Shown here in pieces: positions 1 to 6,299 of a DNA stretch of 9,474 nucleotides. Numbering within the stretch: the stretch's first letter is position 1; each line of letters begins with the position of its first letter. The position numbers were made by a program, and so were the translations under genes. The notes below the pieces were generated by a model. It was not told where the DNA came from and did no database searches. It saw nothing but the letters and a program-made list of their open reading frames with translations. The stretch is from an uncultured Eubacteriales bacterium (GTDB lineage Bacteria; Bacillota; Clostridia; TANB77; CAG-508): the NCBI GenBank assembly GCA_902760765.1, contig CACWHO010000018.1, positions 1 through 9,474 on the forward strand, in the 5' to 3' direction.

Positions 1-1235
1 TCTAAATCAACATTCATTCCATTTTCCTTAGCAAGTTCTTTTGTTACTTCTGGTGGAAAGCCATATGTATCATATAATTTAAATACAATATCTCCATCAA
101 TTTCATTTTTACCATTTTGCTTTGCATAGTTCATTGCCTTATTAAATTCTTTTTCTCCATGGCTTAATGTTTTAACAAATTTATCTTTTTCTTCAATAAT
201 AACTGATTTTATTGGCTCTTTATTTGCAATTAATTCTGGGTACATTTCTTTTAATGTTTCTACATTCAAATCAACCAAATTTGATATTTCATTTAAATCA
301 ATTTGTAATTTGTTCATATGTCTAACCATTCTACGAATTAATCTTCTTAAGACATATCCTCTATCAACATTACTTGGTCTACCACCATCACAAATTATCA
401 TCATACTTGAACGTAAATGTTCTGCAACAATTCTTCTACTTTCTATAATATCGACTTTTTCAATTTCCACAAGTTTATCCATTATTGGTTTAAAGATTTC
501 AGTATCAAATGGTGTTTCTTTTCCTTGTAGTAACATTGTCATCCTTTCAAGTCCAAGCCCTGTATCTACGTTTCTTTGTGCTAACTTTGAAAGTTTTCCA
601 TCCTTGTCTTTAAAATACTCCATAAATACGTTATTCCAAATTTCAACATATTTGCCACAATCACAACTTGGATTGCAATCTGGTGAACATGCAGGTTTTC
701 CTGTATCATAAAACATTTCTGTATCTGGTCCACAAGGTCCTTCTTCTCCAGCAATCCACCAATTATCATCTTTTCCAAAATAATAAATGTGTCCATCTAA
801 AATTCCGGCTTTTTTCCAGCAATTTGCTGCTACTTCATCCCTTGGGCAGTCTTCATCTCCGGCAAAAACTGTTACAGATAATTTTTCTACTGGTATATGT
901 AATTCTTTTGTTAGAAAATCGAAGCTCATTTGGATTGATTCTTCTTTAAAATAATCTCCAAGAGACCAGTTTCCTAGCATTTCAAAATATGTTAAATGTC
1001 TATTGTCTCCAACTTCATCAATATCATTTGTTCTTACGCATTTTTGGTAATCTGTTAATCTCGTTCCAAGTGGGTGCTTTTCTCCTAATAAATATGGTAC
1101 AAGTGGTTGCATTCCAGCTGTTGTAAATAATACAGATGGGTCATTTTCTGGTATTAATGGTGCTGAAGGTATTACCTTATGTCCATGATTTTCAAAAAAT
1201 TTTAAATATTTGTTTCTTATTTCAATTGCTTTCAT
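1..1235 (-). CDS. alaS: Alanyl-tRNA synthetase, 5' part (runs off the left edge)
   Basis: This enzyme charges tRNA-Ala with alanine in the cytoplasm. The first 411 residues are visible in one uninterrupted frame; the rest lies beyond base 1. The class II catalytic core is clear: the motif 2 region CVRTND...HLTYFEMLGNWSLGDYFK (about residues 66-97), GEEGPCGPDTEMFYD (163-177), the motif 3 signature GLGLERMTMLL (226-236), and the AlaRS-specific AEHLRS...DGGRPSNVDRGYVLRR block (271-298). A four-cysteine segment (C183, C187, C191, C193) sits where E. coli AlaRS has a longer loop, and may bind a metal (inference). The ATG at 1235 is preceded by an AAGGAAC ribosome binding site at about 1243-1249, and the N-terminus MKAIEIRNKYLKFFENHGHK is what the family expects. 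The editing and C-Ala domains cannot be assessed here. Transcription is probably from the minus-strand promoter at 1302-1330. Family assignment is very secure. Confidence 0.97.
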   Translation of the reverse strand, partial: MKAIEIRNKYLKFFENHGHKVIPSAPLIPENDPSVLFTTAGMQPLVPYLLGEKHPLGTRLTDYQKCVRTNDIDEVGDNRHLTYFEMLGNWSLGDYFKEESIQMSFDFLTKELHIPVEKLSVTVFAGDEDCPRDEVAANCWKKAGILDGHIYYFGKDDNWWIAGEEGPCGPDTEMFYDTGKPACSPDCNPSCDCGKYVEIWNNVFMEYFKDKDGKLSKLAQRNVDTGLGLERMTMLLQGKETPFDTEIFKPIMDKLVEIEKVDIIESRRIVAEHLRSSMMIICDGGRPSNVDRGYVLRRLIRRMVRHMNKLQIDLNEISNLVDLNVETLKEMYPELIANKEPIKSVIIEEKDKFVKTLSHGEKEFNKAMNYAKQNGKNEIDGDIVFKLYDTYGFPPEVTKELAKENGMNVDL

Positions 1236-1301
1236 TTATATGTTCCTTTTTTACTTTATTTAGATTTTTGGTAAATCCATAAACCTCTTTTCGACTTTTA
1301 A

Positions 1302-1330
1302 ATTATACTCTAATTGAATTTAAAAATCAA
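1302..1330 (-). promoter_or_regulatory. Sigma-A-type promoter for alaS
   Basis: On the minus strand a TTGATT -35 box (1330-1325) is followed after exactly 17 bases by a consensus TATAAT -10 box (1307-1302). The predicted start is near 1295, giving a leader of about 60 bases before the alaS ATG. No T-box signature (TGGNACCGCG-like) is visible between the promoter and the gene, so tRNA-sensing control of this alaS is not supported. Confidence 0.75.
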
Positions 1331-1337
1331 GATTTTA

Positions 1338-1366
1338 TTGATTTTAAATGGATTTTTTAGTATAAT
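1338..1366 (+). promoter_or_regulatory. Sigma-A-type promoter for the RluA-family gene
   Basis: TTGATT (1338-1343), a 17-base spacer, then consensus TATAAT (1361-1366) on the plus strand. It mirrors the alaS promoter: the two -35 boxes are back to back, 7 bases apart. Predicted transcript start is near 1373, so the whole hairpin at 1380-1442 would lie in the 5' leader of the downstream gene. Confidence 0.75.
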
Positions 1367-1379
1367 TTTATTATATTAA

Positions 1380-1442
1380 AAAGATAGTGCTAATCAATCT
1401 GTAAAAAAATATTAAAAAATAGATTTTAATTAGCACTACTTT
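1380..1442 (+). repeat. Leader hairpin (imperfect inverted repeat) upstream of the pseudouridine synthase gene
   Basis: A perfect 10-base inverted repeat, TAGTGCTAAT (1385-1394) against ATTAGCACTA (1429-1438), is extended outward by AAAG/CTTT (1380-1383 with 1439-1442, A1384 bulged). It is extended inward by AATCT/AGATT (1396-1400 with 1421-1425) across a small internal loop. The apical loop is about 20 A/U-rich bases. It ends 8 bases before the ribosome binding site of the next gene. On the plus strand no U tract follows it, so it is not an ordinary terminator in that direction. It could be a structured leader, an RNA-stabilising stem or a protein site. Function unknown. Confidence 0.6.
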
Positions 1443-1462
1443 AAAAACTTAAAGGATGTAAT

Positions 1463-2335
1463 ATGAAAAGTTTAATTGTAAATAAAAAATATGATGGAAA
1501 AAAGCTAAATAAGTTTTTGCTTGATAATCTAAATGGTTTAACATATGGTATGTTTTGTAATGCACTTAGAAAAAAAGATATCAAAATAAATGGAAAAAGA
1601 ACAAATAAAGATATTCAAGTTTTTGATGGTGATGAAATTCAAGTTTATATTTCTGATGAATTGTTGGAAAAAAATAATATAAAATTAGAAATTATATATG
1701 AAGATGAAAATATTTTGGTAGTAAATAAACCTGCTGGAATTGAAGTTACTGGAGAAAATTCTTTAACCTCTTTAATACATAAAGAAATTTTATATAAAAA
1801 TGTAGAAAATGTTTTTTTGCCAATGCCTTGTCATAGAATTGATAGAAATACAACCGGTTTAGTTTTATTTGCCAAAAATGAAGTCTCTTTAAATATATTA
1901 CTTGAAAAATTTAAAAATCATGAAATTGAAAAGCATTACCATGCCTTGGTTTATGGAATTCCAAATGTAGAATATCAAAAATTAACTGCTTATTTATTTA
2001 AAGATAACAAAAAGGCTATGGTTTATATTTCTGATATTCCTAAAAAAGGATATGTAAAAATTGTTACATCTTTTAGAGTAATTGAAAAATATGATAATAA
2101 TACATCTCTTTTAGATATTGAAATTGAAACTGGTAAAACTCATCAAATTAGGGCTCATCTTGCTTATCTTGGATATCCTATAATCGGTGATGGTAAATAT
2201 GGTAATAATTCTATTAATAAAAAATTTTGTAAAAAAACTCAAATGCTTTGTAGCTATAGTTTAAAATTTAACTTTGTAACTGACAGTGGAATATTAGATT
2301 ATTTAAATGGAAAAATAATTGTTTTAAATAAATAA
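1463..2335 (+). CDS. RluA-family RNA pseudouridine synthase
   Basis: This cytoplasmic enzyme isomerises uridine to pseudouridine in rRNA or tRNA. The 290 residues match the usual 290-320 of RluC/RluD-like proteins. An S4-like RNA-binding segment (about residues 12-60, with IKINGKRTNKDIQVFDGDEI) precedes the catalytic domain. That domain opens with YEDENILVVNKPAGIEV (80-95) and carries the family's HRIDRNTTGLVLFAKN block (124-139); Asp127 is the expected catalytic aspartate. The conserved KTHQIRAHL motif is at 225-233. The ATG is preceded by an AAAGGATG ribosome binding site (1451-1458) close by. The gene has its own promoter (1338-1366) and a hairpin leader. It reads in the same direction as the next gene, but that gene has a separate promoter, so the two need not share a message. 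RluC, RluD and other subfamilies with the same architecture cannot be told apart here, so no symbol is given. Confidence 0.95.
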   Translation: MKSLIVNKKYDGKKLNKFLLDNLNGLTYGMFCNALRKKDIKINGKRTNKDIQVFDGDEIQVYISDELLEKNNIKLEIIYEDENILVVNKPAGIEVTGENSLTSLIHKEILYKNVENVFLPMPCHRIDRNTTGLVLFAKNEVSLNILLEKFKNHEIEKHYHALVYGIPNVEYQKLTAYLFKDNKKAMVYISDIPKKGYVKIVTSFRVIEKYDNNTSLLDIEIETGKTHQIRAHLAYLGYPIIGDGKYGNNSINKKFCKKTQMLCSYSLKFNFVTDSGILDYLNGKIIVLNK

Positions 2336-2387
2336 ACTTTTAGATATAATTTTTATACTGCTTGGTCAATTTTTTGTTTACATTTAT

Positions 2388-2416
2388 TTGCTATTTTATG
2401 TAAAGTATGTTATAAT
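2388..2416 (+). promoter_or_regulatory. Promoter for the wall hydrolase gene (extended -10)
   Basis: TTGCTA (2388-2393), a 17-base spacer, then consensus TATAAT (2411-2416) preceded by TG one base upstream (2408-2409), i.e. an extended -10 element. Predicted start is near 2423, with a leader of about 39 bases and an AAAGGA ribosome binding site at 2451-2456. Confidence 0.7.
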
Positions 2417-2461
2417 ATTGGTATAGGAACTTATAGTTGAATCAACAAAGAAAGGATTTAC

Positions 2462-3235
2462 ATGAAGAAGAAAAAAAGATTCAACAAAAAATGGCTTAAA
2501 AAGTTTATTCGGCTGGTTACTTTATTTGTACTTGGTTTTTGGGCTGGATTTGTAATATATTTAATAAGTAGCATCATACCTGATTTAAATGTTGATGAAA
2601 CTCCATCTACACAATCATCAATGTGTAATAAAGATGCTTTAAGCATTATTTCAACATATACCAAATCCACTACCAAAAATTTTGAAATCAAATCCGCACC
2701 TAATAAAGTACAGGCAACTACTGATTCAGAAACTTCAACTGTTTCATCTCAGGATAAATCTGAAGTCACACAAATTTCGGAAGCAGATGTTTCAGCTACG
2801 ACCTCCTCAACTGTATCTTCACCTTCTATTGTTGCAAAACCTTCATTTGAAGAAGAACATGCAGATGAAATCAAGCTACTTTCTGCAATAATATTTGCAG
2901 AAGCTGGCGGAGTAAGCAAAACACATCCTAATGAAGATGCTGACCTTTGGCAGCAATATGTAGGATATGTTGTTATGAATCGGGTTGATTCAAAAGGCTT
3001 CCCAAATTCAATCCACGATGTTCTCTATCAAAGAGGTCAATATGACTCAAAAACAAAGGAAAGAGTTGAAAAAGGAAAAGTTACTGAACAAAGCACAAGA
3101 AATGCAATAATAGTCCTGAAGAACTATTATAGCGGACAAATACCAGTTCCAAGAAACATGGTATTCCAGGCAGAGTTTCCTCAAGGTACGAGCGTATATG
3201 TACATATTGGAAACACCTATTTCTGCTGTAATTAG
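2462..3235 (+). CDS. Membrane-anchored cell wall hydrolase, SleB/Hydrolase_2-like
   Basis: Predicted to cleave peptidoglycan outside the membrane. The 257 residues divide into three parts. A Lys/Arg-rich N-terminus (residues 1-17) is followed by one hydrophobic segment (about 18-38) that should act as a signal anchor. A Ser/Thr-rich, low-complexity linker spans about 45-127. The C-terminal domain starts near 134 with DEIKLLSAIIFAEAGG, has MNRVDSKGFPNSIHDVLYQRGQY (172-194) and ends YVHIGNTYFCCN. The AEA glutamate (E147), the NRV motif and the FPNSIHDVLYQ segment match the SleB family (Hydrolase_2). Family members act on spore cortex or on vegetative wall; the linker and anchor do not decide between these. 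The ATG follows AAAGGA at 2451-2456. Base composition is richer in G and C than the neighbours, with CGG arginine and C-ending codons, which may hint at different ancestry. A terminator follows the stop. Confidence 0.88.
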   Translation: MKKKKRFNKKWLKKFIRLVTLFVLGFWAGFVIYLISSIIPDLNVDETPSTQSSMCNKDALSIISTYTKSTTKNFEIKSAPNKVQATTDSETSTVSSQDKSEVTQISEADVSATTSSTVSSPSIVAKPSFEEEHADEIKLLSAIIFAEAGGVSKTHPNEDADLWQQYVGYVVMNRVDSKGFPNSIHDVLYQRGQYDSKTKERVEKGKVTEQSTRNAIIVLKNYYSGQIPVPRNMVFQAEFPQGTSVYVHIGNTYFCCN

Positions 3236-3259
3236 TAGAGTAAAAATAAGCCATTTTTA

Positions 3260-3294
3260 AGGAGGATATACAAATGTATGTCCTCCTCTTTTTA
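3260..3294 (+). terminator. Intrinsic terminator after the wall hydrolase gene
   Basis: AGGAGGATATAC (3260-3271) pairs with GTATGTCCTCCT (3276-3287) around an AAAT loop. That is a 12-base stem with one G-U pair, followed by CTTTTTATT. The strong stem plus U tract fits a rho-independent terminator for plus-strand transcription. Reading from the minus strand, the same stem starts 8 bases past the dapL stop but lacks a U tract, so it would terminate dapL weakly at best. Confidence 0.85.
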
Positions 3295-4530
3295 TTAATT
3301 TTTCCATTTTTTTATTCGATTTATAGCTTCTATTGAATCTTCTTTTGTTCCAAATGCTGTTAATCTAAAATAACCTTCTCCATGTTTTCCAAATCCGCTT
3401 CCAGGCGTTCCAACAATATTAACACCATTTAATAAAGCATCAAAAAATTCCCAAGAAGTCATTTTATCTGGTACTTTAAGCCATATATAAGGTGAATTTA
3501 CTCCACCATATACTGAATAACCTGCTTCTTCCAACCCATTTTTTATTATTTGAGCATTTTCTTGATAATATTTTATGTTCTGTTTAATTTGTTCTTTTCC
3601 CTCTTTTGAATATGTTGCTTCTGCTGCCCTTTGAACAATATAAGAAACTCCATTGAATTTTGTACAAGTACGTCTATTCCATAATTTATTCAAGCTGATT
3701 TCTTCTCCTGTTTTTGAAAATCCTTTTACAGTTTTTGGAATAACAACATAAGCACACCTAAGTCCTGTAAAACCTGCAGTTTTAGAATAGCTTCTAAATT
3801 CTATTGCAACATCTTTAGCTCCTTCTATTTCATATATGCTATGTGGTATATTATCTTCTGTTATAAACGCTTCATAAGCTGAATCATATAAAATAACTGA
3901 TTTATTTTCTTTTGCATAATAAACCCATTTTTTTAATTCATCTTTAGTTAATACTGTTCCTGTTGGGTTATTTGGGAAACAAAGATAAATTATATCTACC
4001 TTTTCTTTTGGAAGTTCTGGTATAAAATTATTTTCGGCTGTAACTGGTAAATATACAATATTTTCATAAATTTCTTTTTCCTTATTAAATTTACCGCTTC
4101 TTCCAGCCATTACATTTGTATCTATATATACTGGATAAACAGGGTCAGTAATCGCTACTTTATTATCTTTTGCAAAAATATCTACAATATTTCCAGTATC
4201 ACACTTTGCCCCATCAGAAACAAATATTTCATCTGTTTTAATGTCTATACCATACTGATTATAATCATTTTCTACTATTGCATTTCTTAAGAATTCATAA
4301 CCTTGCTCTGGTCCATATCCTTTAAACCCTTCTTGTGTTCCCATCTCATCAATTGCTTTATGCATAGCATCTAAGCAAGCTGGTACAATTGGTCTAGTAA
4401 CATCACCTATTCCTAATTTGATAATTTTTTTATCAGGATTTTCTTTAGTATATTCTGCAACTTTTTTTGCTATTGTAGAAAACAAATAACTATCTTGCAA
4501 TTCTAAAAAATTTTCGTTTATTAAACTCAT
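3295..4530 (-). CDS. dapL: LL-diaminopimelate aminotransferase
   Basis: This PLP-dependent enzyme converts tetrahydrodipicolinate directly to LL-2,6-diaminopimelate with glutamate as amino donor. It bypasses the succinylated or acetylated intermediates of other lysine routes. The 411 residues match the family's usual length. The N-terminus MSLINENFLELQDSYLFSTIAKKV is typical of DapL. Visible fold-type I residues include CFPNNPTGT (184-192), the PLP-contacting D216 and Y219 in YDSAYEAF, the Schiff-base lysine K250 in SYSKTAGFTGLR (247-258), and the carboxylate-binding arginine in GYFRLTAFG (R389). The ATG has an AAGAAGG ribosome binding site (4538-4544). It lies 80 bases downstream of dapF on the same strand, with no obvious promoter between, so the two are probably co-transcribed. 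DapF acts on the product of DapL, which supports both calls. Confidence 0.97.
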   Translation of the reverse strand: MSLINENFLELQDSYLFSTIAKKVAEYTKENPDKKIIKLGIGDVTRPIVPACLDAMHKAIDEMGTQEGFKGYGPEQGYEFLRNAIVENDYNQYGIDIKTDEIFVSDGAKCDTGNIVDIFAKDNKVAITDPVYPVYIDTNVMAGRSGKFNKEKEIYENIVYLPVTAENNFIPELPKEKVDIIYLCFPNNPTGTVLTKDELKKWVYYAKENKSVILYDSAYEAFITEDNIPHSIYEIEGAKDVAIEFRSYSKTAGFTGLRCAYVVIPKTVKGFSKTGEEISLNKLWNRRTCTKFNGVSYIVQRAAEATYSKEGKEQIKQNIKYYQENAQIIKNGLEEAGYSVYGGVNSPYIWLKVPDKMTSWEFFDALLNGVNIVGTPGSGFGKHGEGYFRLTAFGTKEDSIEAINRIKKWKN

Positions 4531-4610
4531 ATCATTACCTTCTTTCTAAGTGTTGCAATGTTAAATTTACTTTGAAAATTCTTTCACACATTATTTAACA
4601 CTATCTCCTA

Positions 4611-5447
4611 TTATTTTTCTATTGTTCCTTCAAATACAGTTACAGCAGGACCTGTCATATAAACATGATTATCTTCTTTACTCCATTCTATATTTAAAGT
4701 ACCTCCTAAAAGTTCAACATTTACTTTTCTATCTGTTAATTTATTTAAATTGCAAGCAACTGCTGTTGCACATGCACCAGTTCCACAAGCTAATGTTTCT
4801 CCTGCTCCACGTTCCCAAACTCTCATTTTTATATTGTTTTTGTCAATAATTTGAGCAAATTCAACATTTATTTTTTTTGGAAATGCTTTATCGACCTCAA
4901 TAACTTTTCCATATTTTTCAACATTAAATTTTTCTGTTTCATCAACAATTGTAATTGCATGTGGATTTCCCATTGAAACACATGTAAATGTAAAGTCTTT
5001 ATCTTCAACTTTTAATTTTAGATTTTTAACAATTTTTTCATCTGAAATAACTGGTATTTCATTAGGAGTTAATATTGGTTCTCCCATATCGACTCTAACA
5101 GTTTCAACTTTGCCATTTTTAATGTTTAAATTTAATGTTTTTATTCCTGCCAAAGTTTCAATTTTCAATGTTGTTTTATCTGTTAGACCTTTGTCATAAA
5201 CAAACTTTCCAACACATCTAATCCCATTTCCGCACATTTCTGCTTCTGAGCCATCTGCATTAAACATTCTCATTTTGAAATCAGCAACTTTACTTTTACA
5301 AATTAAAATCAATCCATCTGAGCCTATTCCAAAATGTCTGTCACTAACAAAACGAGCTAGGTCTGATTCGTTATCTATGTCTTGATGAATAGCGTCCATA
5401 TAAACATAATCATTTCCTAGCCCTTGCATTTTTGTAAATTTTTTCAT
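4611..5447 (-). CDS. dapF: Diaminopimelate epimerase
   Basis: This PLP-independent racemase-type enzyme interconverts LL- and meso-diaminopimelate, the precursor of lysine and of the peptidoglycan cross-linking residue. Both catalytic cysteines are present in their expected settings: ADGSEAEMCGNGIRC (C72) and ERGAGETLACGTGACATA (C221), numbered from the start used here. Length is 278 residues, normal for the family. An in-frame GTG at 5456 could add three residues. However, that GTG is the last part of an AGAGGTG Shine-Dalgarno sequence (5454-5460) ideally spaced from the ATG at 5447, so the ATG is preferred; the resulting MKKFTKMQGLGNDYVY is the usual family N-terminus. A promoter at 5508-5536 and a perfect palindrome lie just upstream. 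dapL follows on the same strand. Confidence 0.97.
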   Translation of the reverse strand: MKKFTKMQGLGNDYVYMDAIHQDIDNESDLARFVSDRHFGIGSDGLILICKSKVADFKMRMFNADGSEAEMCGNGIRCVGKFVYDKGLTDKTTLKIETLAGIKTLNLNIKNGKVETVRVDMGEPILTPNEIPVISDEKIVKNLKLKVEDKDFTFTCVSMGNPHAITIVDETEKFNVEKYGKVIEVDKAFPKKINVEFAQIIDKNNIKMRVWERGAGETLACGTGACATAVACNLNKLTDRKVNVELLGGTLNIEWSKEDNHVYMTGPAVTVFEGTIEK

Positions 5448-5453
5448 ATTCTT

Positions 5454-5460
5454 CACCTCT
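5454..5460 (-). promoter_or_regulatory. Ribosome binding site that sets the dapF start
   Basis: AGAGGTG on the minus strand, six bases before ATG 5447. Its terminal GTG is in frame with dapF and could be mistaken for the start. The spacing argues that these bases pair with 16S rRNA instead. Confidence 0.75.
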
Positions 5461-5473
5461 TTAGGTATTAATA

Positions 5474-5503
5474 AACAATAAAATATAGTTATATTTTATT
5501 GTT
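5474..5503. repeat. Perfect AT-rich palindrome upstream of dapF
   Basis: AACAATAAAATATA (5474-5487) and its exact reverse complement TATATTTTATTGTT (5490-5503) are separated by two bases (GT). It lies at about +1 to +28 relative to the predicted dapF transcript start. That is where a repressor operator would sit, or where an RNA would form a stem at its very 5' end. No U tract follows on the minus strand, so a terminator for the upstream gene is unlikely. Confidence 0.8.
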
Positions 5504-5507
5504 CATT

Positions 5508-5536
5508 ATTTTATCATATGAAATTTTTAAAGTAAA
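5508..5536 (-). promoter_or_regulatory. Promoter for the dapF-dapL operon (extended -10)
   Basis: On the minus strand, TTTACT (5536-5531), a 17-base spacer and TAAAAT (5513-5508), with TG one base upstream of the -10 box. The predicted start is near 5501, inside the outer edge of the palindrome at 5474-5503. No lysine riboswitch-like leader is visible in the short (about 54-base) leader. Confidence 0.55.
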
Positions 5537-5566
5537 TAATTTTTAAATTTTTGTAAAAATTCATTT

Positions 5567-6163
5567 TTATAATTTTAAAGTATTTTTGATGAAATTATAG
5601 TCATTTTCAAAGCTATTGCCCTTATATATGGCTTTCCCTTCATATTCTTCAGCTAAATATTTACCTGTTTTTTTATCATATATAAGTGAATTTGCTGGAT
5701 AACCTTCATTTCTCGCTTTACATGGTTTTGAAACAAAATATCTACTATGTCTTAAGCAATTTGTGTGAGCATTTCCATTTTCATCAATTATTGTAATTGC
5801 AATTATGAAAGCTCCTTCAGCTTCTCCACCAATATTTTCTATAAGTTTGCTATACTCATTTATCCACTCTTCATCAGTTAGTCGTTTTCCATCTTTTCTT
5901 CTAACATATACTCCTGGTTGTTTTTCTTTAGGTAATCCTTCTATTATTAATCCTGAGTCATCAGCTAGAACTGGCATATTAGTAGCTTTATAATATGCTT
6001 GTGCTTTTATTTTTGAATTTTCTTCAGGTGTTGTTCCTGTTTCATCAATATTAATATTTAAATTTAAGTCTTTTGGTGTACAATATTCAATATTTAATTC
6101 TTTCAAAATTGTTCCGTATTTTTTTACTTTTGCTGCATTATTTGTTCCAATTAAAATTTTCAT
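5567..6163 (-). CDS. Divergent Ham1/RdgB-family nucleoside triphosphate pyrophosphatase
   Basis: Family members hydrolyse non-canonical purine nucleotides (XTP, dITP) to the monophosphate and pyrophosphate, keeping them out of DNA and RNA. The N-terminal half is convincing: ILIGTNNAAK (3-12), EENSKIKAQAYYKATN (47-62), VLADDSGL (65-72) with the expected catalytic aspartate D69, and PGVYVRR (83-89). Length, 198 residues, is normal. The C-terminal half departs from the family: the usual GFGYDPIF segment is replaced by EGYPANSLIYDKKTGKY, and no SHRG motif, which helps to recognise the purine base, is seen. Substrate preference may therefore differ (inference). The ATG is preceded by GAGGAATG (about 6173-6180) at a slightly long spacing. 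It lies 136 bases downstream of the GNAT-Nudix gene on the same strand, and upstream of dapF, which has its own promoter. Confidence 0.83.
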   Translation of the reverse strand: MKILIGTNNAAKVKKYGTILKELNIEYCTPKDLNLNINIDETGTTPEENSKIKAQAYYKATNMPVLADDSGLIIEGLPKEKQPGVYVRRKDGKRLTDEEWINEYSKLIENIGGEAEGAFIIAITIIDENGNAHTNCLRHSRYFVSKPCKARNEGYPANSLIYDKKTGKYLAEEYEGKAIYKGNSFENDYNFIKNTLKL

Positions 6164-6299
6164 AATATCTTACATTCCTCTTTTCAATATATTAGATTAA
6201 ATTTTTTGCACATGAATTTCAATAACATGCCATTTTTTATCTTTTTTATTTGTTTTTTATTTCAAAATTTCATATTTTATAATTTGAATTTTTAAAATT

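Noticed and set aside
581..796. Open frames overlapping alaS in other frames (for example 310-711 plus, 581-796 minus, 668-949 plus)
   Set aside because: The alaS frame is continuous through all of them with conserved motifs, and the overlapping frames resemble no protein family.
1385..1438. CIRCE heat-shock operator (HrcA site)
   Set aside because: The arms resemble CIRCE halves (AGTGCTAA and TTAGCACT) but are in the opposite order and 34 bases apart. CIRCE reads TTAGCACTC-N9-GAGTGCTAA, and neither neighbour is a chaperone gene.
1236..1462. T-box riboswitch upstream of alaS
   Set aside because: The conserved T-box sequence and terminator/antiterminator stems are not seen in the predicted leader of about 60 bases.
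4559..4600. Inverted repeat TGTTAAAT...ATTTAACA between dapF and dapL
   Set aside because: Only eight A/T-rich pairs around a 26-base loop, with no U tract; expected by chance at this composition.
5448..5456. GTG start for dapF at 5456
   Set aside because: The GTG is part of the AGAGGTG ribosome binding site, which is well spaced from ATG 5447.
5474..5503. Palindrome as a terminator for the Ham1-family gene
   Set aside because: The stem is nearly all A-U and no U run follows on the minus strand. Its position fits the dapF start site better.
6164..6299. Promoter for the Ham1-family gene (TTGAAA with TAATCT at 17 bases)
   Set aside because: The -10 match is only three of six bases. AT-rich DNA gives many such matches, so it is not supported.
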